Source of the DNA: Mycobacterium simiae | Lineage (GTDB): Bacteria; Actinomycetota; Actinomycetes; Mycobacteriales; Mycobacteriaceae | Assembly (NCBI RefSeq): GCF_008370645.1 | Contig: NZ_VTZN01000011.1 | Span: forward strand, 1-50,935 | Direction of reading: 5' to 3' | Length of the DNA stretch: 50,935 bases | Shown here: positions 1 through 9,442 of the stretch, in pieces | Position numbering within the stretch: position 1 is the stretch's first letter | Layout of the letters: each line of letters starts with the position of its first letter | Notes under the pieces: model-generated | Databases searched by the model: none | Told to the model about the DNA's origin: nothing | The model's input: the letters and a program-made list of their open reading frames with translations, nothing else | Made by a program: the position numbers and the translations under genes

Positions 1-108
1 GTTGGTAATTACATCGTCCGGGATCGTAAATAGTTAAGGCCATATCCGCCAAAAAAATAAGGCATTCTCGCCCAGTCGTTAACGGCTTGCGCGAGTAATG
101 ACTGCGCT

Positions 109-129
109 CAATGTCTACGAAAGACATTG
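109..129. repeat. Inverted repeat, 8-bp arms
   Basis: CAATGTCT (109-116) is followed by a 5-nt loop and AGACATTG (122-129). The arms pair perfectly and can extend by a G-U and a C-G pair to about 107-131. No T-run follows on either strand. It could be a terminator stem, part of a structured RNA, or an operator. Confidence 0.6.
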
Positions 130-345
130 GGGCACAAAGTGTTAGGAATTTTAGGTGGCAATCAATGGACGACGCCTCGCCGTCACGGCAGTACGCCGAC
201 CCGTGTCAATTTCATTGACGAATCGAGCAATCTGCCGTTGTCACGCAGATTAAAATGGCCGATACAGCGCACATTGGAAAACAATTCGAGAGCTTCGATG
301 TTCACCGTTTAGCACGCTTCGCGTTCAGTCCAAACAATTGCTAAT

Positions 346-362
346 TGTCAATTAATTTGACA
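346..362. repeat. TGTCAA-N5-TTGACA palindrome
   Basis: TGTCAA (346-351) and TTGACA (357-362) form a perfect inverted repeat around five A/T bases, so each strand carries a consensus -35 hexamer. No good -10 element sits 17-18 bp away on either strand. A protein-binding palindrome is as likely as a promoter. It lies about 50 bp beyond the 3' end of the Rv1069c-like gene. Confidence 0.45.
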
Positions 363-412
363 CGGCCTGCCACGCCTGGACGTCTTGCGATAGCCGCAGC
401 AGAGCCTCCGGC

Positions 413-2179
413 TCAGCCATTACCGCCTGGCGAGCCGAGTGGCTTCGCGTCGGAGTGCAAAATCGGCCGCAGCCTTTCGGTCTTAGCCTGAGTCCAGCCC
501 GGCGGCGACAACACCGCGGCCCAGCCGTCGGCAGCGTCAGCGACGTAGTGGTGCCCGTGTCCGGGTGGCACGTCCACCGCCACCGCCATGTCCGCGGTGA
601 CTTGTATGAACGTGACCACCGGAATCCAGCGGGTCTGCGGCAACACGTCGTAACCGCGCTTTTCCCGCAGCCAATCCGGCTTGCTGAACAGCAGATTGGG
701 CGTCCACCACGCTATCGGATCCGACGCGTGCTGCAGATAGACCACCCGTGGCTGTCCCCACGGCGCGTTGGGGCGCAGCAGATCACCCGGGCGCGCGACG
801 AATCGTACGTGGGCGCCGTCGTGGTAGATCGGTAGCCACTGCGGCGAACCGGCATCGCGGGTAGCGGTCAAGTCGGTCCAGATGGTGTTGTTGAACGTCG
901 GTCCGCTGAATAGGGCCCCGTCGGTGCGGGCGAGGATGTTGTTGAGGCTCATGAAGGGTGCCTCGCCGCCGAACGATCCCAAACTCTCGCCGAACACGAC
1001 AAGCTTGGGACGCTTGAATTCCGGCATCTGCCGGATCAGCTTGTCCACCGCCTCGAACAGGGCCTGCCCGGCCTGCCGGGCATTCTCCTTGTCCACCAGG
1101 AAGGACAGCCAGCTGGGCAGATAGGAGTACTGCATGCTCACGATCGCGGTGTTGCCGTTGTACATGTACTCCAGCGCATCGGCTTCCGCCTCGTTGATCC
1201 ATCCGGTGCCGGTGGTGGTGGCCACCGCGACGACGGCCCGTTGCAGGCCGCCGGTGCGTTGCAGCTCCCGAGCCGCCAACTCCGCGGCCGCCGTGATCCC
1301 GTTCGCGGAGTCCAGGCCGGCGTAAGCCCGGATCGGCTCGGTGGCCGGGGTTCCGTTGAACGTGGTCAGCTCGGCGACGGTAGGACCGCCCTCCACGAAG
1401 ATGCGACCTTGATGACCCAGCGAATCCCACGACACCAGCGACTGCGGGCCGCCTGAGCGCAGGGGAGTCTTCGGGGGCGCAGTGTCGGGATTCATCTCGT
1501 CGTTCACCGAGGCGAAAGTGCTGTTCATGGAGTTCATCGCGAACTTGAGCACGACACCGTTGAGCAGGGCGATCGTCAGCACCACCAGCAAGACCACCAC
1601 GATGGCCGCCGACACCCGAAACGGCGCAATCCGGTCACACTGCCGCACCAGAAAACCAACCAGCAGGCGGATGAACTGGCCGATTTCGACGAGCGTGAAC
1701 AACACGATCAGCGATACCATCGCAGCCAGCGGGTAGTCGTACCACTTCAGGTGCTCAACACCCATCAGATCACGGACGCCGTCCTGCCAAATGTGGAACC
1801 AGATCGCCATCAGGACCATGCCGACCGCGCCCACCCCGACCAACGGCACCCACACCCAGCGTGGTGGCGGGGGGCTGGAATCCTGCGACCGCATGTACCG
1901 GATCAGCCAGACTCCGAAGACGCCCAAGCCGTAGCCGATGGCGCCGGAAATGCCGCTGACCAATCCCTGATACAACGGACCACGCGGCAACAGCGACGGG
2001 GTCATGGAAAACCACAGGAAAACCAGGCCGATCGTGCTGCCGGTGAATGTGTAGTGCCGAATCCACCATGCCTTCCGGACCGATTGTGGCACAGGGGTTT
2101 TCATGGCCGGAGCATCGGCCGATGCCACACCGGCTGCCGCGCCGGTGTCGGCGCTGGTAGTAGAACCCGAATCGCTCAT
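413..2179 (-). CDS. Membrane-anchored alpha/beta-hydrolase family protein (Rv1069c-like)
   Basis: A 588-residue protein with two parts. The N-terminal part (about residues 45-215) has several hydrophobic segments that look membrane-spanning. The C-terminal part is a predicted hydrolase domain with the nucleophile-elbow motif GESLG, Ser near residue 399, followed by GGEAPF. The sequence matches my memory of M. tuberculosis Rv1069c, a conserved membrane protein in the actinobacterial alpha/beta-hydrolase family. Substrate unknown; a lipid ester is a reasonable guess from its neighbours. Its ATG overlaps the stop codon of echA8 by 4 nt (ATGA, 2176-2179), so it is probably translated from the echA9-echA8 transcript. 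Confidence 0.85.
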   Translation of the reverse strand: MSDSGSTTSADTGAAAGVASADAPAMKTPVPQSVRKAWWIRHYTFTGSTIGLVFLWFSMTPSLLPRGPLYQGLVSGISGAIGYGLGVFGVWLIRYMRSQDSSPPPPRWVWVPLVGVGAVGMVLMAIWFHIWQDGVRDLMGVEHLKWYDYPLAAMVSLIVLFTLVEIGQFIRLLVGFLVRQCDRIAPFRVSAAIVVVLLVVLTIALLNGVVLKFAMNSMNSTFASVNDEMNPDTAPPKTPLRSGGPQSLVSWDSLGHQGRIFVEGGPTVAELTTFNGTPATEPIRAYAGLDSANGITAAAELAARELQRTGGLQRAVVAVATTTGTGWINEAEADALEYMYNGNTAIVSMQYSYLPSWLSFLVDKENARQAGQALFEAVDKLIRQMPEFKRPKLVVFGESLGSFGGEAPFMSLNNILARTDGALFSGPTFNNTIWTDLTATRDAGSPQWLPIYHDGAHVRFVARPGDLLRPNAPWGQPRVVYLQHASDPIAWWTPNLLFSKPDWLREKRGYDVLPQTRWIPVVTFIQVTADMAVAVDVPPGHGHHYVADAADGWAAVLSPPGWTQAKTERLRPILHSDAKPLGSPGGNG

Positions 2180-2949
2180 CGGTGGGTGAAATTGGGCGGA
2201 CGCTTGTCTATGAAGGCCGCCATCCCTTCGGATTGATCATCAGTCGCGAACGCTGCGTGGAAGAGCCGGCGTTCATAGAGCAGTCCTTCGGCCAACGTCG
2301 ATTCGAAGGCTCGGTTGACGGCTTCTTTGGCCATCCTGGCCGCAGACCTCGACATTTGCGAAATCGTGGTGGCCACGGCCTTGGCCTCAGACATCAGGTC
2401 GGCGGCGGGCACCACTCGCGACACCAACCCGCTGCGCTCGGCCTCGGCGGCGTCGATGGTGCGCCCGGTCAGGATGAGGTCCATCGCCTTGGCTTTACCG
2501 ATGGCCCGGGTCAGCCGCTGGGACCCGCCCATGCCGGGTAGTACGCCGAGCTTGATCTCCGGCTGGCCGAACTTCGCAGTGTCGGCGGCGATCAACACGT
2601 CGCACATCATGGCCAGCTCGCAACCGCCACCAAGCGCGTATCCGGCTACCGCGGCGATCGTCGGGGTGCGCACAGCGGCCAGTTTGCCCCAGGCGGCGAA
2701 GAAGTCGGCGTCAAAGGCGTCGGCAAACGACAAAGCGGCCATCTCCTTGATGTCGGCGCCGGCCGCGAACGCCTTGGCCGACCCGGTAATGATGATCGCT
2801 CCGATGCCGGCGTCGTTATCCAATTCGGTTGCCGCACTGGTGACTTCATTCATCACCTGAGTGTTGAGCGCATTGAGCGCGTGTGGCCGGTTGAGGGCGA
2901 TGAGGCCCACCCGTTCGTCGCGCTCGACCAGGATGGTCTCGTAGCTCAT
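2176..2949 (-). CDS. echA8: Enoyl-CoA hydratase EchA8
   Basis: A 257-residue crotonase-fold enzyme of the usual length. It adds water across the 2,3 double bond of enoyl-CoA in fatty-acid beta-oxidation. Both catalytic glutamates are present: E111 in GGGCEL and E131 in GQPEI. The oxyanion-hole segments AGADI (63-67) and GMGG (139-142) are also visible. The sequence is close to the recalled M. tuberculosis EchA8. Its start overlaps the echA9 stop by 4 nt and its stop overlaps the Rv1069c-like start by 4 nt, so the three genes form a tightly packed operon. Confidence 0.95.
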   Translation of the reverse strand: MSYETILVERDERVGLIALNRPHALNALNTQVMNEVTSAATELDNDAGIGAIIITGSAKAFAAGADIKEMAALSFADAFDADFFAAWGKLAAVRTPTIAAVAGYALGGGCELAMMCDVLIAADTAKFGQPEIKLGVLPGMGGSQRLTRAIGKAKAMDLILTGRTIDAAEAERSGLVSRVVPAADLMSEAKAVATTISQMSRSAARMAKEAVNRAFESTLAEGLLYERRLFHAAFATDDQSEGMAAFIDKRPPNFTHR

Positions 2950-4010
2950 GGCCTACCTTTCTCGAAACTCAGGTCGTCATCCACCGGCTCGAAATACGCT
3001 GCGACGTCAGCCGTGGTGATCTCGGCCAGTGTCGCCGGCGACCACACCGGCTTGCGATCTTTGTCGATCAGTTGCGCCCGGATGCCCTCCACCAGATCGT
3101 GTGAGCGCAACGACGCCGACGACACCCGATAGTCCTGGATCAAAACGTCTTCCAGCGTTTGCATTTTTGCGGCGCGGCGGACTGCCTCCAACGTCACTGA
3201 CAGCGCGATAGGGGAGCGAGTGGCGATCAGGCCGGCCGCCTCGTTGGCTGGTCCGGCACGGTGGCTTCGCAGTGCTGCGACGATGTCGGCCACGGTATCT
3301 CCCGTATAGCACTCGTCGATCCAATCACGTTGTGCTACAAGCTCACTGGGTGGGGGCTCGATCGCGTGGTGGGCGAGCGCGCTCGCTATTCCATCGGAAG
3401 CGATTGCCGCGGTGAAGGCGTCGAGTTCGCTATGCGGCAGGTAGTGATCAGCGAAGCCCATCGCGATGGCGTCGGCACCGGAAAACGGCGCCCCGGTCAG
3501 TGCAGCGTGCAGTCCCAGCCCGCCAGGAGCCCGCGACAGCAGGTAAGCCCCCCCGACGTCGGGGATGAATCCGATGCCGACCTCAGGCATCGCGATCGTG
3601 GACGTGTCGGTAACGACTCTGGTGTTGCCGTGAGCGCTGACTCCGACGCCGCCGCCCATCACGATGCCGTCCATCAGCGCCACGTACGGCTTGCCGAACC
3701 GGCCGATCTGGCCGTTCATCAGATACTCAGCACGCCAGAACCGCCGCGCTTGCACACCGTCCCCGCGGGCGCTGTGGTAGACGGCCACCACATCGCCGCC
3801 GGCGCATAATCCGCGTTGTCCGGCTCCGGCGACCACCACCGCGCGCACTTCGTCGTCGCGTTCCCAGCGGATGAGGACCGTGCCGAGCAATTCCACCATC
3901 GTAAGGTTCAGCGAATTGATCGCGGTGGGACGGTTGAGCGTAATGAGGCCGATACCGCCTGCTACGCGGGTCAGCACTGCGGCGGATTCCCCGGTCACGG
4001 CTGCGGTCAA
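2946..4010 (-). CDS. echA9: Enoyl-CoA hydratase/isomerase family protein EchA9, 3-hydroxyisobutyryl-CoA hydrolase-like
   Basis: A 354-residue protein. It is longer than a simple hydratase and fits the 3-hydroxyisobutyryl-CoA hydrolase branch of the crotonase family, which acts in valine breakdown. Visible signatures are CAGGDVVA in the first third, MGGGVG, and [16 protein letters not shown] in the middle. Translation starts at TTG (4008-4010) behind a good purine-rich site on the minus strand (GAGGGGAG, spacing about 8 nt). It heads the echA9-echA8-hydrolase operon and faces the Bax-inhibitor-like gene across a 227-bp divergent spacer. The hydrolase activity is inferred from family likeness. 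Confidence 0.9.
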   Translation of the reverse strand: MTAAVTGESAAVLTRVAGGIGLITLNRPTAINSLNLTMVELLGTVLIRWERDDEVRAVVVAGAGQRGLCAGGDVVAVYHSARGDGVQARRFWRAEYLMNGQIGRFGKPYVALMDGIVMGGGVGVSAHGNTRVVTDTSTIAMPEVGIGFIPDVGGAYLLSRAPGGLGLHAALTGAPFSGADAIAMGFADHYLPHSELDAFTAAIASDGIASALAHHAIEPPPSELVAQRDWIDECYTGDTVADIVAALRSHRAGPANEAAGLIATRSPIALSVTLEAVRRAAKMQTLEDVLIQDYRVSSASLRSHDLVEGIRAQLIDKDRKPVWSPATLAEITTADVAAYFEPVDDDLSFEKGRP

Positions 4011-4237
4011 GATTTGGTCTCCCCTCGGCCGGAATCCGGCTCAAGTCTGCCGATGAGTTTGACGTGCAATCTAGATCGTGACTCGCTCCGGAGCGTCCGC
4101 GGGGCTAAGGTTTAGGGTGAGCCGGACGACAAAACAGCAGCTGCGCTGGGAACCCGGCGGTGCCATTGATCGTTGAGTAGTTGTTCGCACAGCTCGATGC
4201 TGTAGCCATATGTGGAGCCACTAGAGAGGATCCGACG
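4011..4237. promoter_or_regulatory. Divergent promoter region between echA9 and the Bax-inhibitor-like gene
   Basis: Both flanking genes point away from this 227-bp spacer, so it must carry both promoters. A perfect 12-bp palindrome CGCTCCGGAGCG lies at 4084-4095, and a TTGACG -35-like hexamer at 4059-4064. TAnnnT elements occur near 4104-4117 in the rightward direction. I could not join these into one convincing promoter. The palindrome is a candidate operator. Confidence 0.4.
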
Positions 4238-5071
4238 GTGCGGGAGACTAGTAACCCGGTATTTCGTTCGCTGCCGAAGCAGAGGGGCGGATACGCACAG
4301 TTCGGCACGGGCGTCGCCCAGCCGGGATATGGGGCGGACCCTTACGCTCCTTACCAGGAGACTCGGGCGTCTCGCCCGCTGACTATCGACGATGTCGTCA
4401 CCAAGACCGGTCTGACGCTGGCCATGCTGACAGCGAGTGCGGTGGTTTCCTACTTCCTGGTCGCTCAGAACCTCAACCTGGCAATGCCGCTGACCTTGGT
4501 CGGTGCGTTCGGTGGGTTGGCGCTGGTGTTGGTTGCCACGTTCGGCCGCAAACAGGACAACCCGGCCATCGTGCTGAGCTACGCCGCACTGGAGGGTCTG
4601 TTCCTGGGCGCCTTTTCGTTTGTCTTGGCCAATTTCTCGGTGGGCTCCGCCAATGCGGGAATGCTGATCGGCGAGGCGGTCCTGGGCACCCTGGGTGTGT
4701 TCTTCGGCATGCTTGTCGTTTACAAGACCGGCGCCATCCGGGTCACGCCCAAGTTCACCCGCATGGTGGTCGCGTCGCTATTCGGTGTGCTGGTCCTGAT
4801 GCTCGGCAACTTTCTGCTGGCGATGTTTGGGGTCGGCGGCGGAGCGGGCCTGGGCCTGCGCAGCGGCGGACCGTTGGCAATCATCTTCTCGCTGGTTGTG
4901 ATTGCTATCGCGGCGTTCAGCTTCCTTATCGACTTCGACGCGGCTGACCAGATGATCCGGGCGGGAGCGCCGGACAAGGCGGCGTGGGGTATCGCGCTGG
5001 GCCTGACCGTAACGCTGGTTTGGCTCTACATCGAGATTCTGCGTCTGCTCAGTTATCTGCAGAACGACTAG
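4238..5071 (+). CDS. Bax inhibitor-1/YccA family membrane protein (Rv1072-like)
   Basis: A 277-residue integral membrane protein with about seven hydrophobic helices from residue 50 to the end, as in the BaxI_1 family of actinobacteria. The role in bacteria is poorly known; relatives act as membrane channels or protease-linked factors. GTG at 4238 is chosen because AGAGAGGA (4223-4230) sits 7 nt upstream and the resulting length matches recalled M. tuberculosis Rv1072. The frame is open 19 codons further up, without support. A strong intrinsic terminator follows directly. Confidence 0.85.
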   Translation: MRETSNPVFRSLPKQRGGYAQFGTGVAQPGYGADPYAPYQETRASRPLTIDDVVTKTGLTLAMLTASAVVSYFLVAQNLNLAMPLTLVGAFGGLALVLVATFGRKQDNPAIVLSYAALEGLFLGAFSFVLANFSVGSANAGMLIGEAVLGTLGVFFGMLVVYKTGAIRVTPKFTRMVVASLFGVLVLMLGNFLLAMFGVGGGAGLGLRSGGPLAIIFSLVVIAIAAFSFLIDFDAADQMIRAGAPDKAAWGIALGLTVTLVWLYIEILRLLSYLQND

Positions 5072-5085
5072 CTTGCTCGACGAAG

Positions 5086-5115
5086 AAAGCCGGCACTGGT
5101 GGTGCCGGCTTTTTT
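5086..5115 (+). terminator. Rho-independent terminator after the Bax-inhibitor-like gene
   Basis: AGCCGGCAC (5088-5096), a TGGTG loop, and GTGCCGGCT (5102-5110) form a perfect 9-bp GC-rich stem, extended by A-T pairs. A run of six T follows (5110-5115). It begins about 15 nt after the stop codon. This is the only textbook L-shaped terminator I saw in the window. On the other strand it lies 70 bp beyond the fadA3 stop and may also end that transcript. Confidence 0.9.
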
Positions 5116-5184
5116 CGTGCCCGGTGGGTTGGGTGTCGGCGCGGCGTGTCGCGCCCTGGCCGCACTCTCGACCGGCGAGCGGCG

Positions 5185-6402
5185 CTAACTGAGCCGCTCG
5201 ATCACCATCGCCATACCTTGGCCGCCTCCCACACACATGGTTTCCAGACCAAACGTTTTGTCGTGGGTTTGCAAATTGTTCAGCAACGTGGTGGTGATGC
5301 GTGCGCCGGTCATGCCGAATGGATGTCCGAGGGCGATCGCTCCACCCGAGACGTTCAGCTTGTCCTGGTCGATGCCCAGTTCGCGGGCCGAGCCCAGCAC
5401 CTGCACCGCAAAGGCTTCGTTAATCTCGAACAGGTCGATGTCGCCAACCGACATGCCGGCTCGTTGCAGTGCCTTTTTGGAGGCCTCAATCGGGCCAAGG
5501 CCCATAATTTCCGGGGACAGGCCGCTGACACCGGTGGACACGATGCGCGCCAGCGGTGTCAGGCCGAGTTCTTTGGCCTTGGTATCACTGGTGATTACCA
5601 GCGCGGCGGCGCCGTCGTTGAGGGGGCAGGCGTTGCCGGCGGTCACCGTGCCGTTGGGTCGGAACACTGGCTTGAGTTCGCTCACCTTTTCGTAGGTGGT
5701 ACCGGCGCGCGGGCCGTCGTCGGTACTGACCGTGGTGCCGTCCGGGAGCGTGACTTGAGTGATCTCCCGCTCGAAGAATCCGTTCTTGATCGCCTCCTCG
5801 GCACGGTTCTGGCTGCGCACTCCCCAGTGGTCCTGGTCTTCGCGCGAGATTCCGGTAAGGATCGCAACGTTTTCTGCGGTCTGGCCCATTGCGATATAGA
5901 CGTCGGGCACTTTCCCGTCGGCGCGCGGGTCGTGCCATTCGTCGACGCCGGCCGCCGCGGCAGTCGAGCGTTGCTGGGCCCCGTCGAATAGCGGGTTCTT
6001 GGTATCCGGCCAGGAGTCGGAGCTGCCCTTGCCGGATCGCGACACGGTCTCCACGCCCGCGGAGATGAATGCGTCGCCCTCACCGGCTTTGATCGCGTGG
6101 AATGCCATCCGGGTGGTCTGCAGCGACGACGAGCAGTAGCGGTTGACCGTCGTGCCCGGCAGGAAGTCGTACCCGAGCGCGACTGCGACGACGCGCGCAA
6201 TGTTGAAGCCCGACTCACCACCGGGCAGGCCGCAGCCCATGATGAGGTCGTCGATGTGGTGCGGGTTCAGGGCGGGCACTTTATCCAAGGCGGCGCGCAC
6301 CATCTGAACAGCGAGGTCGTCTGGGCGCATGTTGACCAGCGACCCCTTCATGGCGCGGCCGATGGGCGAGCGGGCGGTCGAGACGATGACGGCTTCTGGC
6401 AT
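5185..6402 (-). CDS. fadA3: Acetyl-CoA C-acetyltransferase (thiolase) FadA3
   Basis: A 405-residue thiolase that cleaves 3-ketoacyl-CoA to acetyl-CoA and a shortened acyl-CoA, the last step of beta-oxidation. The nucleophilic Cys is C90 in NRYCSSS. The C-terminal catalytic blocks GHPFGMTGAR (His) and MCVGGGQGMA (Cys) are intact. ATG at 6400-6402 has an excellent site, GGAGGGAG, about 7 nt upstream on the minus strand. Length and sequence fit recalled M. tuberculosis FadA3. It converges with the Bax-inhibitor-like gene and shares a functional theme with echA8 and echA9. Confidence 0.95.
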   Translation of the reverse strand: MPEAVIVSTARSPIGRAMKGSLVNMRPDDLAVQMVRAALDKVPALNPHHIDDLIMGCGLPGGESGFNIARVVAVALGYDFLPGTTVNRYCSSSLQTTRMAFHAIKAGEGDAFISAGVETVSRSGKGSSDSWPDTKNPLFDGAQQRSTAAAAGVDEWHDPRADGKVPDVYIAMGQTAENVAILTGISREDQDHWGVRSQNRAEEAIKNGFFEREITQVTLPDGTTVSTDDGPRAGTTYEKVSELKPVFRPNGTVTAGNACPLNDGAAALVITSDTKAKELGLTPLARIVSTGVSGLSPEIMGLGPIEASKKALQRAGMSVGDIDLFEINEAFAVQVLGSARELGIDQDKLNVSGGAIALGHPFGMTGARITTTLLNNLQTHDKTFGLETMCVGGGQGMAMVIERLS

Positions 6403-6442
6403 GACGGGCTCCCTCCATTGGGTCTGGCGTAGCCGAATCTAG

Positions 6443-6520
6443 CCCGGCGACGATGCGGCTCGCGCAGCGGGCTGAGGTGGGCACCGCCCGCTTGCGGGGG
6501 AGAGGCGGGCAGTTGGGCCT
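6443..6520. repeat. Dispersed intergenic repeat, copy A
   Basis: The block begins CCCGGCGACGATGCGGC and continues with GCGCAGCGGGCTGAG, then G-rich sequence ending GGGCAGTTGGGCCT. A closely related block begins at 11044 and a partial one at about 11100. All three lie in intergenic DNA on either side of the PPE/cycA cluster. It looks like a short non-coding repeat family of slow-growing mycobacteria. No target duplications or transposase are visible. Confidence 0.55.
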
Positions 6521-6683
6521 GACATCGCAACGGATTTCGACTGGCTCACCGACGCTACGTGCACCCGCGCTCGCCAAACTCGCTGCGACGACGGGCTACT
6601 GCACATGAGCCTTTTGACCTCTGCTTTAACTTCGCCGCTCATGTCTCTCGACGAATGCGACCGGGTGAGCTCGCTGGGATTGG

Positions 6684-8153
6684 TCAGCGTCGCACTCGGT
6701 TCATCTCGGCGTTCATCTCGGCTTGGAATCGGCAGTACTGTTCAGTGCGGGACGGCCGGCGCCGGAGGATCAACCAGCCGGTCGCAAGGACGCCGAACCA
6801 TACTGGGAACCATGCCAATGCGATTGCGGTTTCGGTTCCGGTGGTGAGCGTCCAGATCACGAATGCGAAGAAGCCCAGGACGGTCCACGCCATTAACGCG
6901 CCGCCGGGCATTTTGTAAGCCGAGTCGGCGTGACGCCTCGGATGCCGGCGACGGTAAACGAGATAGCTGACGATGATCATCGTCCACACGAACATGAACA
7001 GCAAAGACGAGACGGTCGTAATAAGGGTGAAGGCGCTGATCACTGAACCGCCGGCGTACAGCAGTGGGATAGCGGTCAGCAGCAGGGTGGCCGTCAGCAG
7101 CAGGGCCGGCGCCGGTACACCGGCGCGGTTGAGTTTGCCGAAAAATGCCGGGGCGCTGCCCTCGTCCGCCAGACCGTAAAGCATCCTCCCGGTGGAAAAG
7201 ACACCTGAGTTCGCCGAGGAGGTGGCCGACGTGATTACGACGAAGTTGACGATCGACGCTGCAGCAGCAAATCCGGCCAGGGAGAACATCATCACGAACG
7301 GGGACTGTCCGCTGGCGAACTGCCGCCAAGGAACGACGACCAGAATTGCCAGTAGTGCCGCGAGATAGAAGATCGCTACTCGCAGCGGTACTGCGTTGAT
7401 GGCGCGGGGAAGGGTGCGCCGCGGGTTTGCTGTCTCGGCTGCGGCGGTGCCGACGAGTTCCGAACCGGTGTAGGCAAAAAATGCGATCTGAAATCCCCTG
7501 ACCAGACCCATGAACCCGGTAGGGAAGAACCCGCCGTCATTCCAAAGATTCGCTGCTGCTGCGTGGGCGCCATGCGCAGAAACGAAGTCAGTTGCTACCA
7601 GGACCATGGCTACGATGATCAGGCCGCCGATCGCCGCGAGCTTGATCAACGCGAACCAGAACTCCATTTCCCCGAAACTGCCAACGCTGAGCAAGTTGCA
7701 GATCAAAATCACAGCGACTGCGACCACAACCGGTAGCCATAGCGGCAGGTCGGGCCGCCAAAACTTCGTGTAGCCGGTGATCGCTACGAGGTCGGCGATA
7801 CCGGTGACGATCCAGGCGAACCAGTACGACCACCCCACTAAGTAGCCCGCCGCAGGCCCCAATAGGTCGGCGGCAAAGTCGACGAACGATTTGTAGTTCA
7901 GGTTCGACAGCAGCAGCTCGCCCATCGCACGCAGCACGAAGAATACAAAGAATCCGATGATTCCGTACACCAGCAGCACGGCCGGACCGGCGAGGGAGAT
8001 CGTTCGTCCGGACCCCATGAATAGACCGGTGCCGATCGCGCCTCCGATCGCAATCAACTGAATATGTCGGTTGGCAAGACCCCGATGCAATCGAGGGACA
8101 TGCTCTGCGGAATCGGGCGCGGCGACCGTGCTAATCGGGTCTGAGGTCGTCAT
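6684..8153 (-). CDS. cycA: D-serine/D-alanine/glycine transporter, CycA-like APC permease
   Basis: A 489-residue permease with about 12 hydrophobic helices. It closely resembles recalled E. coli CycA: NRHIQLIAIG, GGAIGTGLFMGSG, the MGELLLSNL segment, the GEMEFWFALIK block and ASSANSGVFSTGRML are near-identical. The family imports D-alanine, D-serine, glycine and the drug D-cycloserine by proton symport across the inner membrane. ATG at 8151-8153 lacks a clear Shine-Dalgarno site. It starts only 24 bp after the stop of a PPE gene on the same strand, so co-transcription with the PPE pair is likely. M. tuberculosis has its cycA elsewhere (Rv1704c); this may be a paralogue or a relocated copy. 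Exact substrate is inferred. Confidence 0.85.
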   Translation of the reverse strand: MTTSDPISTVAAPDSAEHVPRLHRGLANRHIQLIAIGGAIGTGLFMGSGRTISLAGPAVLLVYGIIGFFVFFVLRAMGELLLSNLNYKSFVDFAADLLGPAAGYLVGWSYWFAWIVTGIADLVAITGYTKFWRPDLPLWLPVVVAVAVILICNLLSVGSFGEMEFWFALIKLAAIGGLIIVAMVLVATDFVSAHGAHAAAANLWNDGGFFPTGFMGLVRGFQIAFFAYTGSELVGTAAAETANPRRTLPRAINAVPLRVAIFYLAALLAILVVVPWRQFASGQSPFVMMFSLAGFAAAASIVNFVVITSATSSANSGVFSTGRMLYGLADEGSAPAFFGKLNRAGVPAPALLLTATLLLTAIPLLYAGGSVISAFTLITTVSSLLFMFVWTMIIVSYLVYRRRHPRRHADSAYKMPGGALMAWTVLGFFAFVIWTLTTGTETAIALAWFPVWFGVLATGWLILRRRPSRTEQYCRFQAEMNAEMNRVRR

Positions 8154-8177
8154 CGGATGATTCTGACGTGTATCGCG

Positions 8178-9362
8178 CTAACCCGCGAACGGTGGCCGCA
8201 CGATCACTTTAGGACGGAACCCATATCGGGGACCGCTACCTGCCGGACCCGCCGCACCGGCCAGTGGCATGCCGCCAAGCATGCTGCCGGCGGGAGAAGT
8301 TGTTTCTGGTTCAACGAAGTTGCTGATCAAAGGTACGGATTCAGAACCTACTGCAGGAGCCAGTTCCGGGCCGAGTGACCAGGTGGGTGGTACCGATAAC
8401 TTGCCCAGTGCTGCCGCATCGCCCATGCTTGCGGCGATTGGCCCGCTGGCACCGAGCATTCCTGCGGCCTCCGTCGCGGCGCCTTCTGCGATACCCACCG
8501 ATGCAGCGACCTCCGGACCGATCGCCCCTACGGCGCGCGCAGTCGATGCCAGGCTGTTGGTGATACCGATGCCGAAATACGGCAGGCCGGTGACGTTGTA
8601 AAACGTCCCTGTGAAGGGCGAAATAATGTTGAAGAAATCCTCTAACCAGAGCAGCCACGCAGGCGGTGTTGGAATAGCTCGGGCGGAGGCCAACAGACAC
8701 GAGAGTGGCGATGCGAGGTCCAACAATGCGTTCGGCGCCTGAGAAATGAGCTTTGTCAGCGCGCTCTGCGTCGCGCCAGCTGAGGTGCCGGCGGCTTTCG
8801 CGACAGCGGCGCCCTGCAAGGCAGAGGCTGCTGGGTTGGTGGTGTGTGGCGGGGGAGCGAACGGTGTCACCTGCGCGATGCTCGCGGAGGCCGCAGCGTA
8901 GACATACATCGCTGTGGCGTCCTGGGTCCACATGTCGCTGTATTCTGCTTCGAGGAGCGCGATCCGTGCCGTGTTCTGACCAAGGATGTTGGTCGACAAC
9001 AGCGACGCCGTCTGAGCGCGGTTGGCCGCCACTAGTGGCGGGGGCACTACTGCGGCTAGTACGGCATCGTAGGCTGCGACCGCCATCCGCGCCTGGGTCG
9101 CCGCCTGCTCGGCTCGGGCAGCAGTCTCTCGCATCCAGGCCAGGTATGGTTCGATCGCATCGATCATCGATGTCGCCGCGGGGCCGGTCCAGGTCTCACT
9201 GTGCAGCGTGGCGATCACCTTTTCGTAATCCATAGCGGCCGAGGTTAATTCGGCAGCCAATCCGTTCCAGGCCGATGCGGCGGCCAGCATCGGCGTCGAC
9301 CCTGGACCGGAATAAACGCGTAGGGAGTTAATCTCCGGAGGTAAAGCGCCAAAATCGATCAT
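8178..9362 (-). CDS. PPE family protein (SVP subgroup)
   Basis: A 394-residue PPE protein. The conserved N-terminal domain (1-180) opens [13 protein letters not shown] and carries the WxG motif at W58-G60. The C-terminal part has the SVP subfamily motif LSVPPTW near residues 322-328 and ends in a short basic/proline tail. PPE proteins are exported by ESX type VII systems, usually with a PE partner, and some act as outer-membrane nutrient channels. No PE gene is adjacent. GAGGAA lies about 10 nt before the ATG. It follows a second PPE gene by 80 bp and precedes cycA by 24 bp. Confidence 0.93.
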   Translation of the reverse strand: MIDFGALPPEINSLRVYSGPGSTPMLAAASAWNGLAAELTSAAMDYEKVIATLHSETWTGPAATSMIDAIEPYLAWMRETAARAEQAATQARMAVAAYDAVLAAVVPPPLVAANRAQTASLLSTNILGQNTARIALLEAEYSDMWTQDATAMYVYAAASASIAQVTPFAPPPHTTNPAASALQGAAVAKAAGTSAGATQSALTKLISQAPNALLDLASPLSCLLASARAIPTPPAWLLWLEDFFNIISPFTGTFYNVTGLPYFGIGITNSLASTARAVGAIGPEVAASVGIAEGAATEAAGMLGASGPIAASMGDAAALGKLSVPPTWSLGPELAPAVGSESVPLISNFVEPETTSPAGSMLGGMPLAGAAGPAGSGPRYGFRPKVIVRPPFAG

Positions 9363-9442
9363 TGCTATCAGTTCCTCACTTCGTCGCGGTCAACATCTCG
9401 GTCGGTCTTGCGGCTCGGTTTCGTGTTTAGGGAGGCGGGCCG

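Larger units (their letters stand above)
1..412. other. AT-rich intergenic stretch with several hairpins, no convincing gene
   Basis: This stretch lies downstream of the Rv1069c-like gene and is clearly richer in A and T than the rest. Perfect or near-perfect inverted repeats are visible at 109-129 (8-bp arms), 205-219 (6-bp arms), 229-251 (7-bp arms) and 346-362 (6-bp arms). A 61-codon frame at 127-312 starts with TTG, has no ribosome binding site and resembles no family I know, so it is not called as a gene. The hairpins could mark a terminator region or a structured RNA. Function is unknown. Confidence 0.5.

Noticed and set aside
127..312. 61-codon open frame in the AT-rich 5' stretch
   Set aside because: TTG start, no ribosome site, odd composition and hairpins within it; no family likeness.
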